A DNA stretch of 64,000 nucleotides, taken from Blasia pusilla. Its lineage: Eukaryota > Marchantiophyta > Marchantiopsida > Blasiales. The position numbers were made by a program, and so were the translations under genes. How positions within the stretch are numbered: position 1 is the stretch's first letter; each line of letters opens with the position of its first letter. The stretch is from NCBI GenBank assembly GCA_050084515.1, contig CM114272.1, positions 34,224,001 through 34,288,000 of the forward strand. The letters run 5' to 3'. The notes beneath the pieces were generated by a model. That model made no database searches. It had not been told where the DNA came from and saw only the letters and a list, made by a program, of their open reading frames with translations. This document shows, in pieces, positions 34,425-46,980 of the stretch.

Positions 34425-34484
34425 TCTAACCTTATATTGCATCAGGGTGCTCCGCACCCTGATGCAATATAGGATTAGATAAAC
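34420..34484. repeat. Near-perfect 31-nt-arm hairpin, 3-nt loop
   Basis: Left arm 34420-34450 and right arm 34454-34484 are reverse complements with one or two mismatches (CTTATATT versus AATATAGG side). The loop is TCC between GGGTGC and GCACCC. Directly preceded by the TTTAGGG run. It could be a palindromic repeat or a small-RNA precursor. Confidence 0.85.
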
Positions 34485-34596
34485 CTAGTAACGCTACTCC
34501 TAAAACCACCAACGTCATATTACTATGACTCCTTTGACGTCTAAGTCGGAACCATCAATCTAGGCTTCTCTTCATACAAGGGGGCCCATCAGATTA

Positions 34597-34830
34597 ATGG
34601 TGCTTAGAGAAGTGGATGTTGAGAATCCAACACTACCCTTGTCTACTCTCACAAGAGGAGATCTCACTCGCGTTCCCATTCACATGTATGATGTTGTGGT
34701 AGCAAATGTTGACCCGCTCACATCTAAATACGACGACTCCCAACGCTCTGTAGACTACCTCAATGATTTTATATCTTCTCTGAAGGAGGACTCAGAGATT
34801 CACATCGACAGGATAAAGGACCTTACTTAG
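34597..34830 (+). other. Unassigned ORF, 77 aa
   Basis: The frame reads REVDVENPTLPLSTLTRGDL and later SVDYLNDFISSLKEDSEIH, and continues past the stop in a similar style. No known domain. Coding potential cannot be judged by eye. Confidence 0.2.
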
Positions 34831-34899
34831 ACGCTAAGAATTTTAAAGGAGAACTTCTTCAAGTTTGTAGATACTTGTAATGCATACCCAGTGTTTGTA

Positions 34900-37040
34900 G
34901 ATGTAATACTACTTATATTAAAAAGTATTAATTTGTAACATGTTATTTAGTGTGAGATGGTAGAAATATTGGTAGACATTTCAGCCTTAATTTTGTATCT
35001 ATGACATCCCACGTTAGCATCCGTTTCGGATTTGGAAAATAAGTTTCAACGCTTAAGTGATCAACGAGTTATTTTGATCATTTACATTTCCCTGTATTAA
35101 ACTTTCTAATGCATAATTTTTCCCGTTCCACACTGTTTGTGCACTTACTGCTAGAGTGTCATTCTTTGTATGACAAATTACTTTTCATTGTGTTATGCTA
35201 TTATTATGAGTTGGTCTTAAACCAATTATCTCTTTAACACATCTATGTACACAAATGCACCATGCTGCTATACACAAAGAACTTTCTCAAACAAACTTCA
35301 TTACTCAATAAGCATCTTTGTTCTAGTATTCACCCAGCGCACACTTCCGAACATCCACAAGTAAGGTCATCACCTTAACTCTTGTATTATCTCTCAACAC
35401 ACAAAGCTATATGTCAAAAGGACTACATCCGGCCAGTCATCTTATCATAAATTCATGTCACAAACTACCACACCAACCTATCTACACTGCACTCAGATTC
35501 TAAGTCGTTACTACTTCTCATTTCTACCATTATTTTTCTTACAATTACTTTTCCATTTCACACTCTCTTCTCTGCGATAGAGCTCCTCATAGAGCTAAAA
35601 ACAGAGATGGACATAAATCTCTATGATAATGCTCCTCCATGTCCGATCCACTATCCAGGCACATACTTGTTAAAATTAAGAACGGTAGAAAATTATTATA
35701 ACACAAGGAAAAAAGTTATGGAGAGGATAAGGATTTTTATTTTTTTGGGAGCTGTATTTTTGTTTATTGATTGGCATTCCTTAATAATCTAAGATTAAGA
35801 TTCTAGGGAAGGGTTAGGTTTAGGAATTTATGCATATCTCAATTTTCTAATTTTTAAACCTTATCTTGTTCCAAATTAAAATTTGTAAATAAAAAATGTT
35901 GTGCGAACCTAAGGCCTGGTATCTTTTAGGTGTCAAACTCATACTACAAAGTTATCCTGCATTTATGCTAATCAAGACTATAACATAAAAATCTATTTTA
36001 TGTTTCTTGAAGGGTTTGTGGAGTTATATTTTCCGAGCTGAAAATTTTATTGCTAATTCTTCTTTCTATCATTTTGTGTGTTCACAAATTTTAAGGTTGG
36101 TTTGTTCACAAATTTGGTTGGTTTCTTTCAAAAAACTTCCCAGTTTATTCTTCCAAAAGGGTTTTCTAATCATATTTCAAACTAAAAAATAAATTTCCCA
36201 ACCTTTAGATTGAGGAATTTTGATGTGGATTTGTTTAAGACCCTAAAAAAATAATGCCACTTGAACATGATCTATAAATTTATCTTCTGGAGTTTTACTA
36301 TTTTTTGGGATTTTTCCATAATATATCTCTAATATTTACTTAAAGTTCTATTCTTTATTTTTTTTTTTTCAATCAACTATTTTCCATATGTTTGACATAT
36401 GAAAAAAAATTTGGTTTTTTATTATCATTTGTGGATGGAGAGCATAGTACTGTCTTGGTCCTTGGCGCCCTCTCCTTGGCTCAACTCTCTTTGGGCGGTT
36501 GTCATAGGTGCCGAGAGCGTTGAAAACCCGGCGCTTAGCGCTTGGTGCCGCGCCCCCATAGTGGTTCATCTCTATTTTGGGAGAAAAATAAATCAAAAGG
36601 TGATTTTCTTCTATCAATTGAAAGATGGGGATTGGAAAATTTAAGAATTACTTATTTCCTCCCCAATTAAGAAAGCAAATGAAATTGATTTTTAAATCCA
36701 AATTAGGTGCATTGTTAAAAAAAATGTTTACTATTTTTTCCATTTTTATGTTAAATTTTAATAATTCCCCACGTGAGTTATATCATCTTCCATAGGTGAG
36801 TTGTTTCAAAAATACTAGTTCTCTATAATCCCAAAGTGCCTCTTTCCATCCAAGATAAGATGATACAATTGAATGGAATATTTTGGATAGATAACCCAAA
36901 GTTACACCACCAATTAAACTAAATTCTAATATCTGTCATTGACAACACCTACTAGTTCTACTTGACAACTAATAGAAATTAATATTCCTGCATGAGACAA
37001 CTCGTACCATCCGTACTTCACAAGCAAATGGAGTACGGAT
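34900..37040. other. AT-rich DNA, nothing recognised
   Basis: Long A/T runs and frequent stops. A 10-bp inverted repeat (CATCCGTACT at 37008-37017, AGTACGGATG at 37032-37041) marks the change to higher-GC DNA that carries the GT92 gene. No ORF here has a recognisable domain. Confidence 0.35.
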
Positions 37041-37041
37041 G

Positions 37042-38617
37042 TACTCAATCCAAATCAAAGCCAGTTTCGAATAGTCTGTCCGGTGGAGGTTGACTGTGAC
37101 GCAGATGAAGGAAGTGCGTCGCTAGTAGTCTTTCGACCCAGCCATTGATCCTCGGGAGTTCACGAAGGGCTTTCTCCAATGGACAAGAGTTACTCGGAGT
37201 TTGTGGGAAACCACAATAAACTTCTGGGAAAATCGCCGCAACCGGAACACTTGGATCCTGGAATGCACAGACGTGGGAGCGCTCAATAATATACGAATTC
37301 GTCGTGTGGTGGAGGTTGGTGTGGAGCTCGCAAGTAGGGAGAGGCCGGCCGGTTGCGTGTTTGCGTATATACTTTAGTTGCAAGAGTCAAACAGGATCCC
37401 AATGTACACTCCCAATGGCTGGACGGCTTGATGAGCGCTAGACTGTCTGTGTATGTAGGGAGCTCGGACTTGCAGCAGATGATATCCTGCCATGTCGCAG
37501 GTGTATCACGGTGCCCGCCCTAGATTGCTACTCGTAGGCAAGAAAGAGGTGGTGTGGAGTGGCCCGGGTGAATGTGGGATTGACGCCTCTGGCGAGCTGC
37601 GTGTGAGCACTCGGCATTTCACTTCTCGGTCACCGAATGGGGAGCGCGGAGCTTCTGCGGCGGATCTTCTTGTGAGGTCCGGAGTGCATGAATGAGCGGA
37701 TACTGATTGGACTTCCATCGGCGTGTGTGTGGGGAGAGTACACGGAGATCAGAGCATGTAAATTATTAGCAGATGAGAGTGCAGTGACTGGCTTGAAGTG
37801 GGGACATTATGGACGCTCTTGCGATATCATTCACTACGTCGCGATGATGTTTGGCTTCAAGAGTTCGATTTAGAACTGGACATCTGAATTGATTTTTGTT
37901 CCCTTCAGGATCACTTCAACGCAACCAGAATCGATCGATGCCCATATTAACTTCTTATCCCATGTGAGTTTATCGAATGACTTTATGGAATGATCGAATC
38001 ACAGAAAAACATTAAAGAGCGAAATTATTCTCAAGTCCCCTGCATGATACAGCCCTCCACATTCGCCTACTCCGGAGTTCATGCTTGAGCAGTGGTCCAC
38101 TACGGAGCTACGTCATGATAAAAGAGGTGCATGCAACATTGACTGGCAGGGTTGAATGAATATAAGAATTCCTTTCTGTGGGCGAACCGATACAGGTTCT
38201 GAAAGACGGTTTGCAGATGGATCTATAATCTACCGTCTCCATATCCTTGCGCACGCATCCCCAAAGTCGCACATTCTGCTCCGGACTCTACGGAAACTTA
38301 TGACATGTGTAATCAACTCCCTGCGCAGCATTCCTGTCGCACCCGGAAGTTCACAGGTAGATCAAGATTGAACTTGAACAGGAGGAACTATACTACGAAT
38401 GCGTTTGACCTCATCTGGCAACATCTCAATTCACGAGAAAATGATCGAAGCGTATCTTGAATGACCTTGAACAGTTTTTCCAGATCCCCCAGACTGAGTC
38501 AGGATATTGATCGATTGATTGAAAAGCCCTCCGCCCGCGTGATGGAGCTCTTTCGATCCGAGTTTTAGTCCAGGAAACTGAGAGCTCCAACTCGAGTCTA
38601 TAAAGAATGTATGAAGT
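37042..38617. other. Moderate-GC flank downstream of the GT92 gene
   Basis: Several 60-110-codon ORFs occur (for example 37383-37045 minus, 37492-37695 plus), but none has a domain I know and they overlap on both strands. The part next to 38618 probably includes the 3' UTR of the GT92 gene. Confidence 0.35.
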
Positions 38618-40165
38618 CTACGGAGTCAGGGAGAGAAGCCCTTGCGATCGAGCGAACTCCTTGGCTTTGCGAGACTCGAGCACTATGGTCTCGTCGCACT
38701 CGTATTGCCCTATCCCCGGATTCCACCACTCCATATCGTCTGGTGTCATCGACGTGTTGACAGGAATCCCGCAGACGCGTCGTGGATTGAGCGCGCCCTG
38801 GAAGTGATGGATCCGCGCAATGGTCGCGTTGAGGTCCAAACCGTCGACTTCGGGGGAGATCTTATGAACTCCCACGGCGAACACCTTTCTGGGATTCACC
38901 ACGTACTTGCGGCGACCGTTGTACCTGACGCACTGCCACGGATCCCACTCCGGCTCGTTGCACTCCGGCACCTTTTGACGCCATAGCAATCTCTCGACGT
39001 CCCACTCGTCGGGCGAGCTGCGAAGCCTGCAGTGCCCCGTGGAGTACGGGATGGAGCCGAAAGTGATCCATGGCAGCTCTCGATTCTCCTCCAGCAGCGA
39101 GTCAATCGTTTTGGGTGGCAGCACGTACAGATACTCGTCCAGGTCGAACGAGAAGGACCACTCGGCCGTGAATCGCGTGCGGTGGATGCAGTCCTCGATG
39201 AAGAGGACCTGCTGGTGGTACCATCCGGGGAAGTCTTCCGCCTGCGGCACCTGGAACACCGTCAGGAGCCCCGCGCGCTCGTATGGCTCCAGGACCGTGC
39301 GGCTCACGTCGTCTTCGATGCCCCCGACGTTGTAGAGATAGAAGTGCGCCTGCCCATTGAACAGGCGATGGTGGTACGCGAGCCAGGGCTCCACCCACTC
39401 GGCGTTCATCTTGCCGTGCACGGGAGGCCCGCAGAATGCATACTTGTGAGCCGGGGAGACGGGCAACCTGATCTTCTCCACATCTCCAGGGGCTTCTTCG
39501 AACACTTCCTCGACGACGTATCTTTCGTCGAAGTAGTTGGGCCCTCTGGCGACTCGCAACCGCAGCGCCCCTCCGCGCCCCTCCGCGCCCACGGATTGAT
39601 TGAAGGTGCAGTTCACGACCACGGGCACGTACACCATGTCGTTCTCCTCGAATCTCACGTATATCATCTCCGGCTCTGTGGTGAGGAAACCGTCCTCCTG
39701 GAGCGTGCCGTTACTGAGCATCTCGTGCCACTCGCACACGTACACGGGCTGGTCGTGCTCGAAATCCCGCACCATCACGGACGTCAATCCGAGGACATAC
39801 AGAGTCTCCAGGGACGCCCTGTAGGTGCTGAACAGGATGAAAGAATATTGGGCGTAGCTCAAGGGTTTCAAGGCCTTGATTTTATTTGGCGTTGATTCTG
39901 GATGCGCTGCCGCAGTTTGAGACGAGGATGATGAATTCCCCGGGTTCAATGTCGGCGAAGTTTCGGTTTGGACCGCTTCCACCGATTGTACGGTGTAGTT
40001 GTTGCCAGGGACGACTACGATTTGGCTGGCTCTGTTCAACGCGATGGAGCACTCTTCCACGCGGACGAGTCGGAAAAGCGCAAACAAAATGGGCACCTGG
40101 ATGATTATGGCTCCCATGACGATTGTGACAGTCAGCCGCGCTCTGTCCATCGGCTTTCCCCCCAT
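38618..40165 (-). CDS. GT92 glycosyltransferase, GALS-like, single exon, 515 aa
   Basis: A complete type II membrane protein. Residues 11-33 (LTVTIVMGAIIIQVPILFAL...) form the single Golgi-type signal anchor; residues 50-95 are a Ser/Thr-rich stem; residues about 240-490 are the catalytic DUF23/GT92 domain, with KYAFCGPPVHG, WVEPWLAYHH, FYLYNVGGIEDD, GWYHQQVLFIEDCIHRTRF and the DxD-type metal site FDLDEYLYV (341-347), then KYVVNPRKVFAVGVHK and IHHF. Plant GT92 enzymes such as GALS1-3 extend beta-1,4-galactan of pectin; donor and acceptor here are inferred only. Seven N-glycosylation sequons are present. No intron and no frameshift; the start is chosen because the anchor follows it. The coding region is clearly richer in GC than the flanks. 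An alternative is a GT92 enzyme with another substrate. Confidence 0.9.
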   Translation of the reverse strand: MGGKPMDRARLTVTIVMGAIIIQVPILFALFRLVRVEECSIALNRASQIVVVPGNNYTVQSVEAVQTETSPTLNPGNSSSSSQTAAAHPESTPNKIKALKPLSYAQYSFILFSTYRASLETLYVLGLTSVMVRDFEHDQPVYVCEWHEMLSNGTLQEDGFLTTEPEMIYVRFEENDMVYVPVVVNCTFNQSVGAEGRGGALRLRVARGPNYFDERYVVEEVFEEAPGDVEKIRLPVSPAHKYAFCGPPVHGKMNAEWVEPWLAYHHRLFNGQAHFYLYNVGGIEDDVSRTVLEPYERAGLLTVFQVPQAEDFPGWYHQQVLFIEDCIHRTRFTAEWSFSFDLDEYLYVLPPKTIDSLLEENRELPWITFGSIPYSTGHCRLRSSPDEWDVERLLWRQKVPECNEPEWDPWQCVRYNGRRKYVVNPRKVFAVGVHKISPEVDGLDLNATIARIHHFQGALNPRRVCGIPVNTSMTPDDMEWWNPGIGQYECDETIVLESRKAKEFARSQGLLSLTP

Positions 40166-41258
40166 CTTTCAATACTTAAACTATTGTGGAATATCTTGCC
40201 GACTCCACATTTGTTTGTAATCGGTGAACGAATTGAGCTCGTCCCCTTGAATCCCCTCAAAAATCACTCGAATCTATTGCTCTACAATTGAATTCAATCA
40301 GAAACCTCTCTATCTCTCTCTCTCTCTCTGGCCCTGTGTGAAAGCGAGTCAAAAGAAATCAAACCATCTCTAGCAGGCTTCAATCAATCAGCTAGCTCAT
40401 CGCGATCGGCAGGCAGTATTGTCCGTATTGGCCAGCCAATTAGCGATGTCTTACTCAGACGACCCTTACCTCCGATCAGCCACTCTCTGCACCCTTAAGG
40501 TTCGCACCCAGCGCAAGATCTTTTGTTTGCAAGGCTACCAAACCCAGACGCACCGTGACGCAATGATTCATCTCTCTCTCTCTCTCTCTCTCTCTGATTC
40601 AGCTCCTACAGTGCAAAAGTCAATCAAAGAGCACATCATTCAAGCATTAGCTGGACATTTAATAGCTTGAGCATCTGACCGCAAACACATTGCGTCTGCG
40701 TCGCATCCGCTCTTCGACAGTCTTTTGATTGGAACTCTTCACGGCGTCGGGGGGCATTCGCATCGCATGGCATCGAGCTCACGTCGATCGTGTGGGCCGT
40801 GTGAAACCTCGAGGGCTACGGGAGGCTGGTGGGTGAGGAGGCGTAATAATGTCTCGTCCTGAGGCTGAGGACGCACGTCCCATGACTACTCCGACTAGTT
40901 CTCCTTTGAGGCGGCGGATCCATGCCATAGGCTCTCGCTCTATATAAGGCTGTGGAGATCGCCGTCTCTTCCTTCTCCTTCTTCGCAACTCTTCCCGACT
41001 CCCGAGAGGACTGACATTTGAAATCCGCCTCCACACCACCACAAGAAGCACGTGACACGCGACTTCTGATGACGTGGCAGGCATCCGACCGCAACCAGCA
41101 ATTGACTGGTCCGTGCGCGCTTGTCGGGAGACCTCGTTTTATTACTGGAGTGATTTCTTATTTGCAAATTTGCAAACCGAGGTTCATTTAATTATTTTTA
41201 GAAAAAAAATTCAAACAATTATTTATTTATTGTTTATCGTGCATTTCATTTATTCACG
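40166..41258. promoter_or_regulatory. Upstream flank of the GT92 gene with CT microsatellites
   Basis: Two CT runs occur, 40312-40329 and 40571-40595. On the plus strand CTATATAAGG at about 40940 is a TATA-like box facing away from the GT92 gene, and GACGTGGC near 41071 resembles an ABRE/G-box core. Whether a second gene starts here is unknown; minus ORFs at 40779-41167 look spurious. The far end runs into the AT-rich foldback element. Confidence 0.35.
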
Positions 41259-43121
41259 CTAGTAAAATATTCGTGAAAAATTAAAAAATATTTGAAGAGT
41301 TTTCATTAGTGAATGGAGTAATGATGTTATACACATGTTTCACTAAAAACATGTTTTCTTGTCTAATTATGTCAATAGAGCCTTAAAAAAAAATATCAAT
41401 AATAGTTTTTTAAAATTATATTTAAAATTTAAATCTAAGTTTAATTTCCAATTTTTGAAGAATAAAAAATTTCAGCTTTAAATAACACCATCTCCCCTAA
41501 ATAATTTCCCTCCTCCATACAAGCTCAAATAATAATTATTCTTCCTCTTCCATTCTTCCCACCAAAATAACATTCACTTACCAAAATCATTTTTCTTTTC
41601 CATTCAAATTCATTTTCCTTCCCCAAAATATTATATGTGAATTAATATAATTATTTCAAAAAATGATCATGCTATTTATTTCAAATTTTCAATAAATTTC
41701 TTTTTTTTTTAAATCTTAGAAGAGTAATAACATTTCATCTTAGTAGTTACAATCATCCATTCAAATTTAAATGACATCCCAATACACTAAGTAATTTTAT
41801 CTTTCCATAAAATTTTAAAAAATCTACTCTTCCATCAAATTTTTATTTCCTTTTTCCATAAAATATGAATTGAGGTAGAAATTCTAAAATTTTGGTTATT
41901 TATGATATTAATTATATTTTATTAATATTTATAATCATCCATTATAATATTAAATTTAAAATTAATTGATTAACATATATTCAGCTCAAATCCCTATTGG
42001 TTTCTTTTGTTCTATTTCTACCCATCTAACGAGGCTCAAGCAACAAAATTCAAGGATGTTGCCTACTTTGTGTTATTGCCCCGCTATCTTATTGTATTAT
42101 GCATATGTGATCGAGGAGTATTATATAGATACATAATACAAAAATAATGACAATAATGGAAAATAGGCATCATATTTGAAAAACAAATTTGAGCCATATT
42201 ATATGAATAGAAGTAGATAAAGAGAGAAGGACTGATAGGGGACTTGAGTGGAATAGAAAAAATATAAATTAATAATTTATTAATTTATTAAATATTACAA
42301 TGGTTAATTCTAAATATTAATGAAATTAAATAAATCTGATAAATAATTTTTTTTAATAATTTTCATCTTAATTCATATTTGATGGAAAGAGAAAATATAT
42401 TTTCCTGCAGAAGGAATAGATTTTTTTAATTTTATGGAAATGTAAAATTACGTAGGGGATTGGGATATGGTTTAAATTTGAATGGAGGATTGTAATTACT
42501 AAGAAGAGTGAATTTTTATTATTCTTCTAAGATTTTAGAAAATAGAAATTATATTTAAAATTTTAAATGAATAATGCGATTATTTTTAAAAATAATCACT
42601 TTAATTCACATGTGATATCTTGGTAAAGAAAATTGAATTTTAATGGAAAAGGAAAATGATTTCCTTGATTAAAATTAGCTAAGATTTTGGTTAGCAAGTG
42701 TTATTTTGGTAGGAAGAGTGGAAGGGGATTTGGGGAAGAATAATTATTGTTCAAGATTTTACGAAGGAATGAAATTATTTAGGGGAGATGGGTTTTATTT
42801 AAAGGTGAAATTTTCTTACTCTTTAAAGATTTAAAAAATTGGAAATTATACTTAAATTTCAAAATAAAATAAAATTTCAAAATTTACACGTAAATTTAAA
42901 GAACTATTATTGACACCCATTTTTTAAGGCCTTCTTATTGACAAGTGGAAATTGGACAGCATGAAAATATTTCACATGTTATGGGCAATTGGAGAGTAAA
43001 AAAAAAGTTTGAATTTGTATGCAACATCATTAATCATTTCTCGTCACGGGCTATACACTAATAAAAGCTCTTCAAACACTTTTTTATTTTCCGTGCATCG
43101 CATGGGCATCTTACTTGTTAG
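41259..43121. mobile_element. Long terminal inverted-repeat (foldback) element
   Basis: The left arm (about 41259-41965) matches the reverse complement of the right arm (about 42255-43121) in order: TTTGAAGAG...ATTAGTG, GTCAATA..GCCTTAAAAAA, ATCTCCCCTAAATAAT, TTCTTCC..CCACCAAAATAACA, TTCCATTCAAATT, ATCTTAGAAGA, CCATTCAAATTTAAA, and TTTCCATAAAATT. A ~290-bp spacer (41966-42254) carries no ORF. Outer ends resemble CTAGTAA/CTAACAAGTAAG, so a non-autonomous DNA element is likely. Confidence 0.8.
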
Positions 43122-43384
43122 TTTGGCCCACGACGGTATTATGGTACTAGTGCAATCGTAGGTTTAAATTGTCTCTCAACAAGTGTGCGGCCACTACAGG
43201 ATTTAATAGTCTTGTAAATATAAGGGTATGAGTGAACCTTCTTGGAGTGTTTAATAAAAGGAAGTGTATAAACTTAGTATGACTCTAGTTGCTATGTATA
43301 GTTTGTGGTGGACAATAGGGGTGTATGGTTGTGTATGCAATGTGTATATTGTCTTATAATGGGCGACCCACTTAAAATGATTTT

Positions 43385-43852
43385 GATTTTAATTTTGGAT
43401 TGGAATTACTTAGAAGAGTGGAATGTTATTACTCTTCTCAGATTTTTAAGAAAATAAAAATTCTATTTACTTTTTTTCTTTTAAAAATTTGTTCTTAAAA
43501 ATAATGATGTGAATTCACATTTGATATTTTGGAAAAGGAAATTGAATTTGAATGGAAAAGGGAAATAGTTTCATTAGTTAAAATTAATCGATAATTTAAT
43601 TAAAGGATATTATTTTGGTGGGAATGGGAAGAATAGGTATTATTAAAACTTTAATGTAGGAGTGAAATTATTTAGGGGATTTGGGCAATATTTCAATTTT
43701 AATTTAGGAGTAAATTAATTTTTTTAATGAGATTTTATTAATATTTTAAATTTTAAGAAAATAGAAATTATATTTAAGCTTTAAAATGAAAAATACTTCT
43801 AAATTATTAAAATTTTATTTTCGTGTGCAAGTACATGCATGCTAACTAGTAT
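43385..43852. repeat. Extra copy of the foldback right arm
   Basis: Beginning TTTTGGATTGGAATTACTTA, this segment repeats the right arm in the same orientation (GAATTCACATTTGATATTTT, TTGAATTTGAATGGAAAAGG, GAAATTATTTAGGGGA) and ends GCTAACTAGT. It is a second, partial insertion of the same family. Confidence 0.65.
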
Positions 43853-46075
43853 ATTTGATAACCCAAATGATATCATAAGGGAAGAATATTAAAGCTTGAA
43901 TGAGATTGTTGTATCGATGAGGTACCAAATTTAGGTTATCTAGAGGTATAATTGATGTAGAATTGAAGACTGATATAAAATAAGGAGCAAGCTTTTAGTG
44001 AATCTGACTGCAATGAGGAGAAATTGTCTTTTTTCCTTCTCCGATGGAGGTGGGGAAAAGGAAAATTGTAGCGAAAGAAATTTGACGATGGAGACAATTA
44101 TCATCATGTGCAAGGAGATAATCCCAACAATAGTAAAATTTTGCAAAACATAGTATTGAAGAGGACAAGCACTACAACGGAATAGGCTCATGAAAATGCT
44201 TGTGCAACAAGATAGCAATGTAAGTATAAATTTGTATTAGTGAAGTGCGCATTGAGGATATCTTTCTGCAGTGAGATTGAACATGAACTCATCACTTGAG
44301 ATAAAACGCACTGCACTCATGAGAAGTAATTAGATGAGGAGTGAGAGTAGCATTTGAAATGAGGGTGCATCAGTATGAGCATATGAATTTTTACACTCAA
44401 TGGTTAGTGAAAGGATTTGTAATGTACACTTTTAAGTGCATTTTCATCATGTGCCAAATGCAGAAATTTGGTAGTAGATGGTAGTTATTCACCATAGCAT
44501 GAATTGTAGAGGATGGTGAGGTAGCTGGAAAGAAGGGAAGATTGTGTGAGTATATAGAGAGGGATTGAAACAAACATAAAAAGTAGAGTTGTAAGAGGAT
44601 TTAAAAATATCTTTCTACTGGCAGGTATATGTAGAGTGAAATTGTTGAGTTAGAGTGGATTCATGGTGAGATCAAAGTAATAAAATCGTAGAAGCCAAGG
44701 TTACTCTACATACATTATAGAAATAGATAAATGTCATGCTACCAATGTCTTGATCGGTTCCCTAGTAATACAATAAGATGAATACGTATAGGAATGATTC
44801 TATAATAGCTTCTTGTAGCTGCAACTTTGGATTGCCTTGTATATGCTACTATATCTTTTGATGAAGTCCTTGAATAACCTAGATGCATCAACAAGATTTT
44901 TCTTGTATTGACTGACATGAGATGTAGCCTTGTCGGTCTGCTCCATAGTCTTGCGAATCTTTTGAGTCAGAATAATGATATGTGAGGAGAGTGCAAAATT
45001 CCTCTTCTAAAGGTGGTCTAACTTCTTAAGCATTTTGCTGTAGACTTGGAGTGAAACATGTGATTCTGAGCATAATTGAAAAAAATTAAATGTTGGGAAG
45101 ATTGAGGTGGTCTGGTACAAAAGATGGAAAATCTCCTCTGTGGTTGAAGTTGGGACGGTGACATGTCCTTATCTACAAGATTTAACTCTAAAAGAAATAG
45201 TTAGTAATGTTAACTATCTGCAATGTTGTGCACTTTTGAAGTCTCAGAGGAACTCATGATGAACACGGTAGCAACGAATGCAATATGTGTAGTATGTAAT
45301 GATATATGAATGGGCAGAATTGTGTGAGTAGACTTGCATGGAAATTAAAAGATGATTATGAGATTCTAGAGAAAAGCTATTAAAAAATCAGAATGGGAAG
45401 AAGTGATCCAAAATAAGTAGGAATTTTATAATCCATAATATGAATATACATAATCCGTATTTGAGTTTATAGAAGTCTCAAAATCTATTCTCAAAGAAAA
45501 TAGGTAAAATTGGATGATTAATTGTAGTGCATAACATTTGAAATGGGGTCAAGTAAAATCCATGCAATGTGATCCTATTGCTCATGTAAGGAATACTTGT
45601 TCTGGAGAAGAAATATATATTGTCTACAAAATAATGGAAAATGAAGAGTGTTAGAAATGTAGTGAAACAGAAGCACAAAGCCAAATGAAGAAATTGTAAC
45701 ATGGTTGGACAAAAATGAACAGGATCGTTCCTACAACGGGCATGGACAGAAAAGTCTAGACATGCCCACGGGCATAAATTTCAAGAGGTGGGGGCCATGC
45801 TTTATAGGTTATGGTGGAAAGCAAGGTAGGGGTAATAAGAGGGGGAGGAGTAGAGATGGGGAGAGGAAGAATTAAAAGGGAAAGCGTGGAACATGGAGGC
45901 AAGTAGGAGAAGGATGAGGTGGGGCCTACATGCACAAGTTCTTCCATAGGCCAAGTGTAAATCCACAAACATGGACATGTCTACGGACACGGAATTTTTC
46001 CACATGCAACCTTGAATTGTAATGAGTGGTTGTATTTAATACCATAAAATCTTCTAAGAACACTAGTGCTTAGCT
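43853..46075. other. AT-rich DNA, nothing recognised
   Basis: ORFs at 43940-44218, 45478-45702 and 45756-46005 (minus) are hydrophobic or low-complexity translations of AT-rich DNA. I cannot identify a transposon or gene. It may contain degraded retroelement sequence. Confidence 0.3.
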
Positions 46076-46975
46076 TGTCGTGCTCCTACTCTCCTTGAAC
46101 GTAAAGCATTAATGTTGCGGAAGCGTGCGTTCAGTAGGACACACTCTCAATCCTGATCTGCACCCAAACACCCACTTACGTTAGTCGGGTCTCGGTCAAT
46201 CAACGTTCTAACTTTAGGAGTTCTCGACTCGGCCTCTCATCAACCTTCCTAGTTTTTCGGTTTACAACACATGCAAGTCTTTGAAGATTTAGGACATACT
46301 TTCTGGTCGGTTCAGGAACCTCAAACTTTTGAATGCTAGGCGGTTTGAACTGTCCAACGGACATCCAAGGAGTCTTTGGCCGCGAGTCACAAAAATGAAT
46401 CGCGGGCTGGATAAATCTACTCCCGTGGATCAGGTTTGGGTTTCGAGTTCCAATGTCAAACTCTCATTCCATTCCATGCCCTTGACATCAACTTTCCTTG
46501 GTGCTCAAAGTGGGGTTCGTGTTCCAAGAATCCTTGGAGACACTCCCCTTACTTGTACTTATTGGGATGTCCGCCCCCCCCTTAACTTTAGTGAAAGAAT
46601 CCATCTTGTCATAAACTTTCCACTGCCATCTTATTTGTCCCAAACTCATATTGATAATAAATGTTATGGTCCAAAACATAATAAAAATCCCCAAACGGCT
46701 AGTCGTATTCCAAAACTGGTCCTTACCTCTTTGGCAACCAATTTTCCTAGACTCAACTCATTTCAAGTCTTGGTTCATGTTTGGTCCAGGTTTCCAGGTC
46801 GCGACCAAAAATGCATGAGACGCACAACTCTATTCCCCATTTTGTCTCTTGGACTTTTCCAAGAGACCTTTCCAAAAGCCTCTCCAAAGCGCAATCATTG
46901 TAGCGTGAGTCCACTAGTGTTATGATGTTCTGCTTGGCGCCTATTTGGTGTTTTTTGGTTATGAGGGTTGCGACA
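46076..46975 (+). mobile_element. Solo gypsy LTR, 900 bp
   Basis: Starts TGTCGTGCTCCTACTCTCC and ends GGGTTGCGACA, the same family as the LTR at 27.6 kb (strand here is relative to the TGTCGTG end). Flanking pentamers are TAGCT (46071-46075) and AAGCT (46976-46980), a target duplication with one mismatch. No internal sequence remains, so it arose by LTR-LTR recombination. A 198-codon ORF inside it is not a gene. Confidence 0.85.
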
Positions 46976-46980
46976 AAGCT

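Noticed and set aside
39032-39895. 287-codon plus-strand ORF opposite the GT92 gene
   Set aside because: It is the antisense shadow of a clearly homologous GT92 coding region.
40816-41167. Arg-rich minus-strand ORFs upstream of the GT92 gene
   Set aside because: Overlapping open frames in all three phases with no domain; typical of GC-rich promoter DNA.
46329-46925. 198-codon ORF inside the solo LTR
   Set aside because: It lies in a non-coding LTR; the corresponding region in the other LTR copies is not open throughout.
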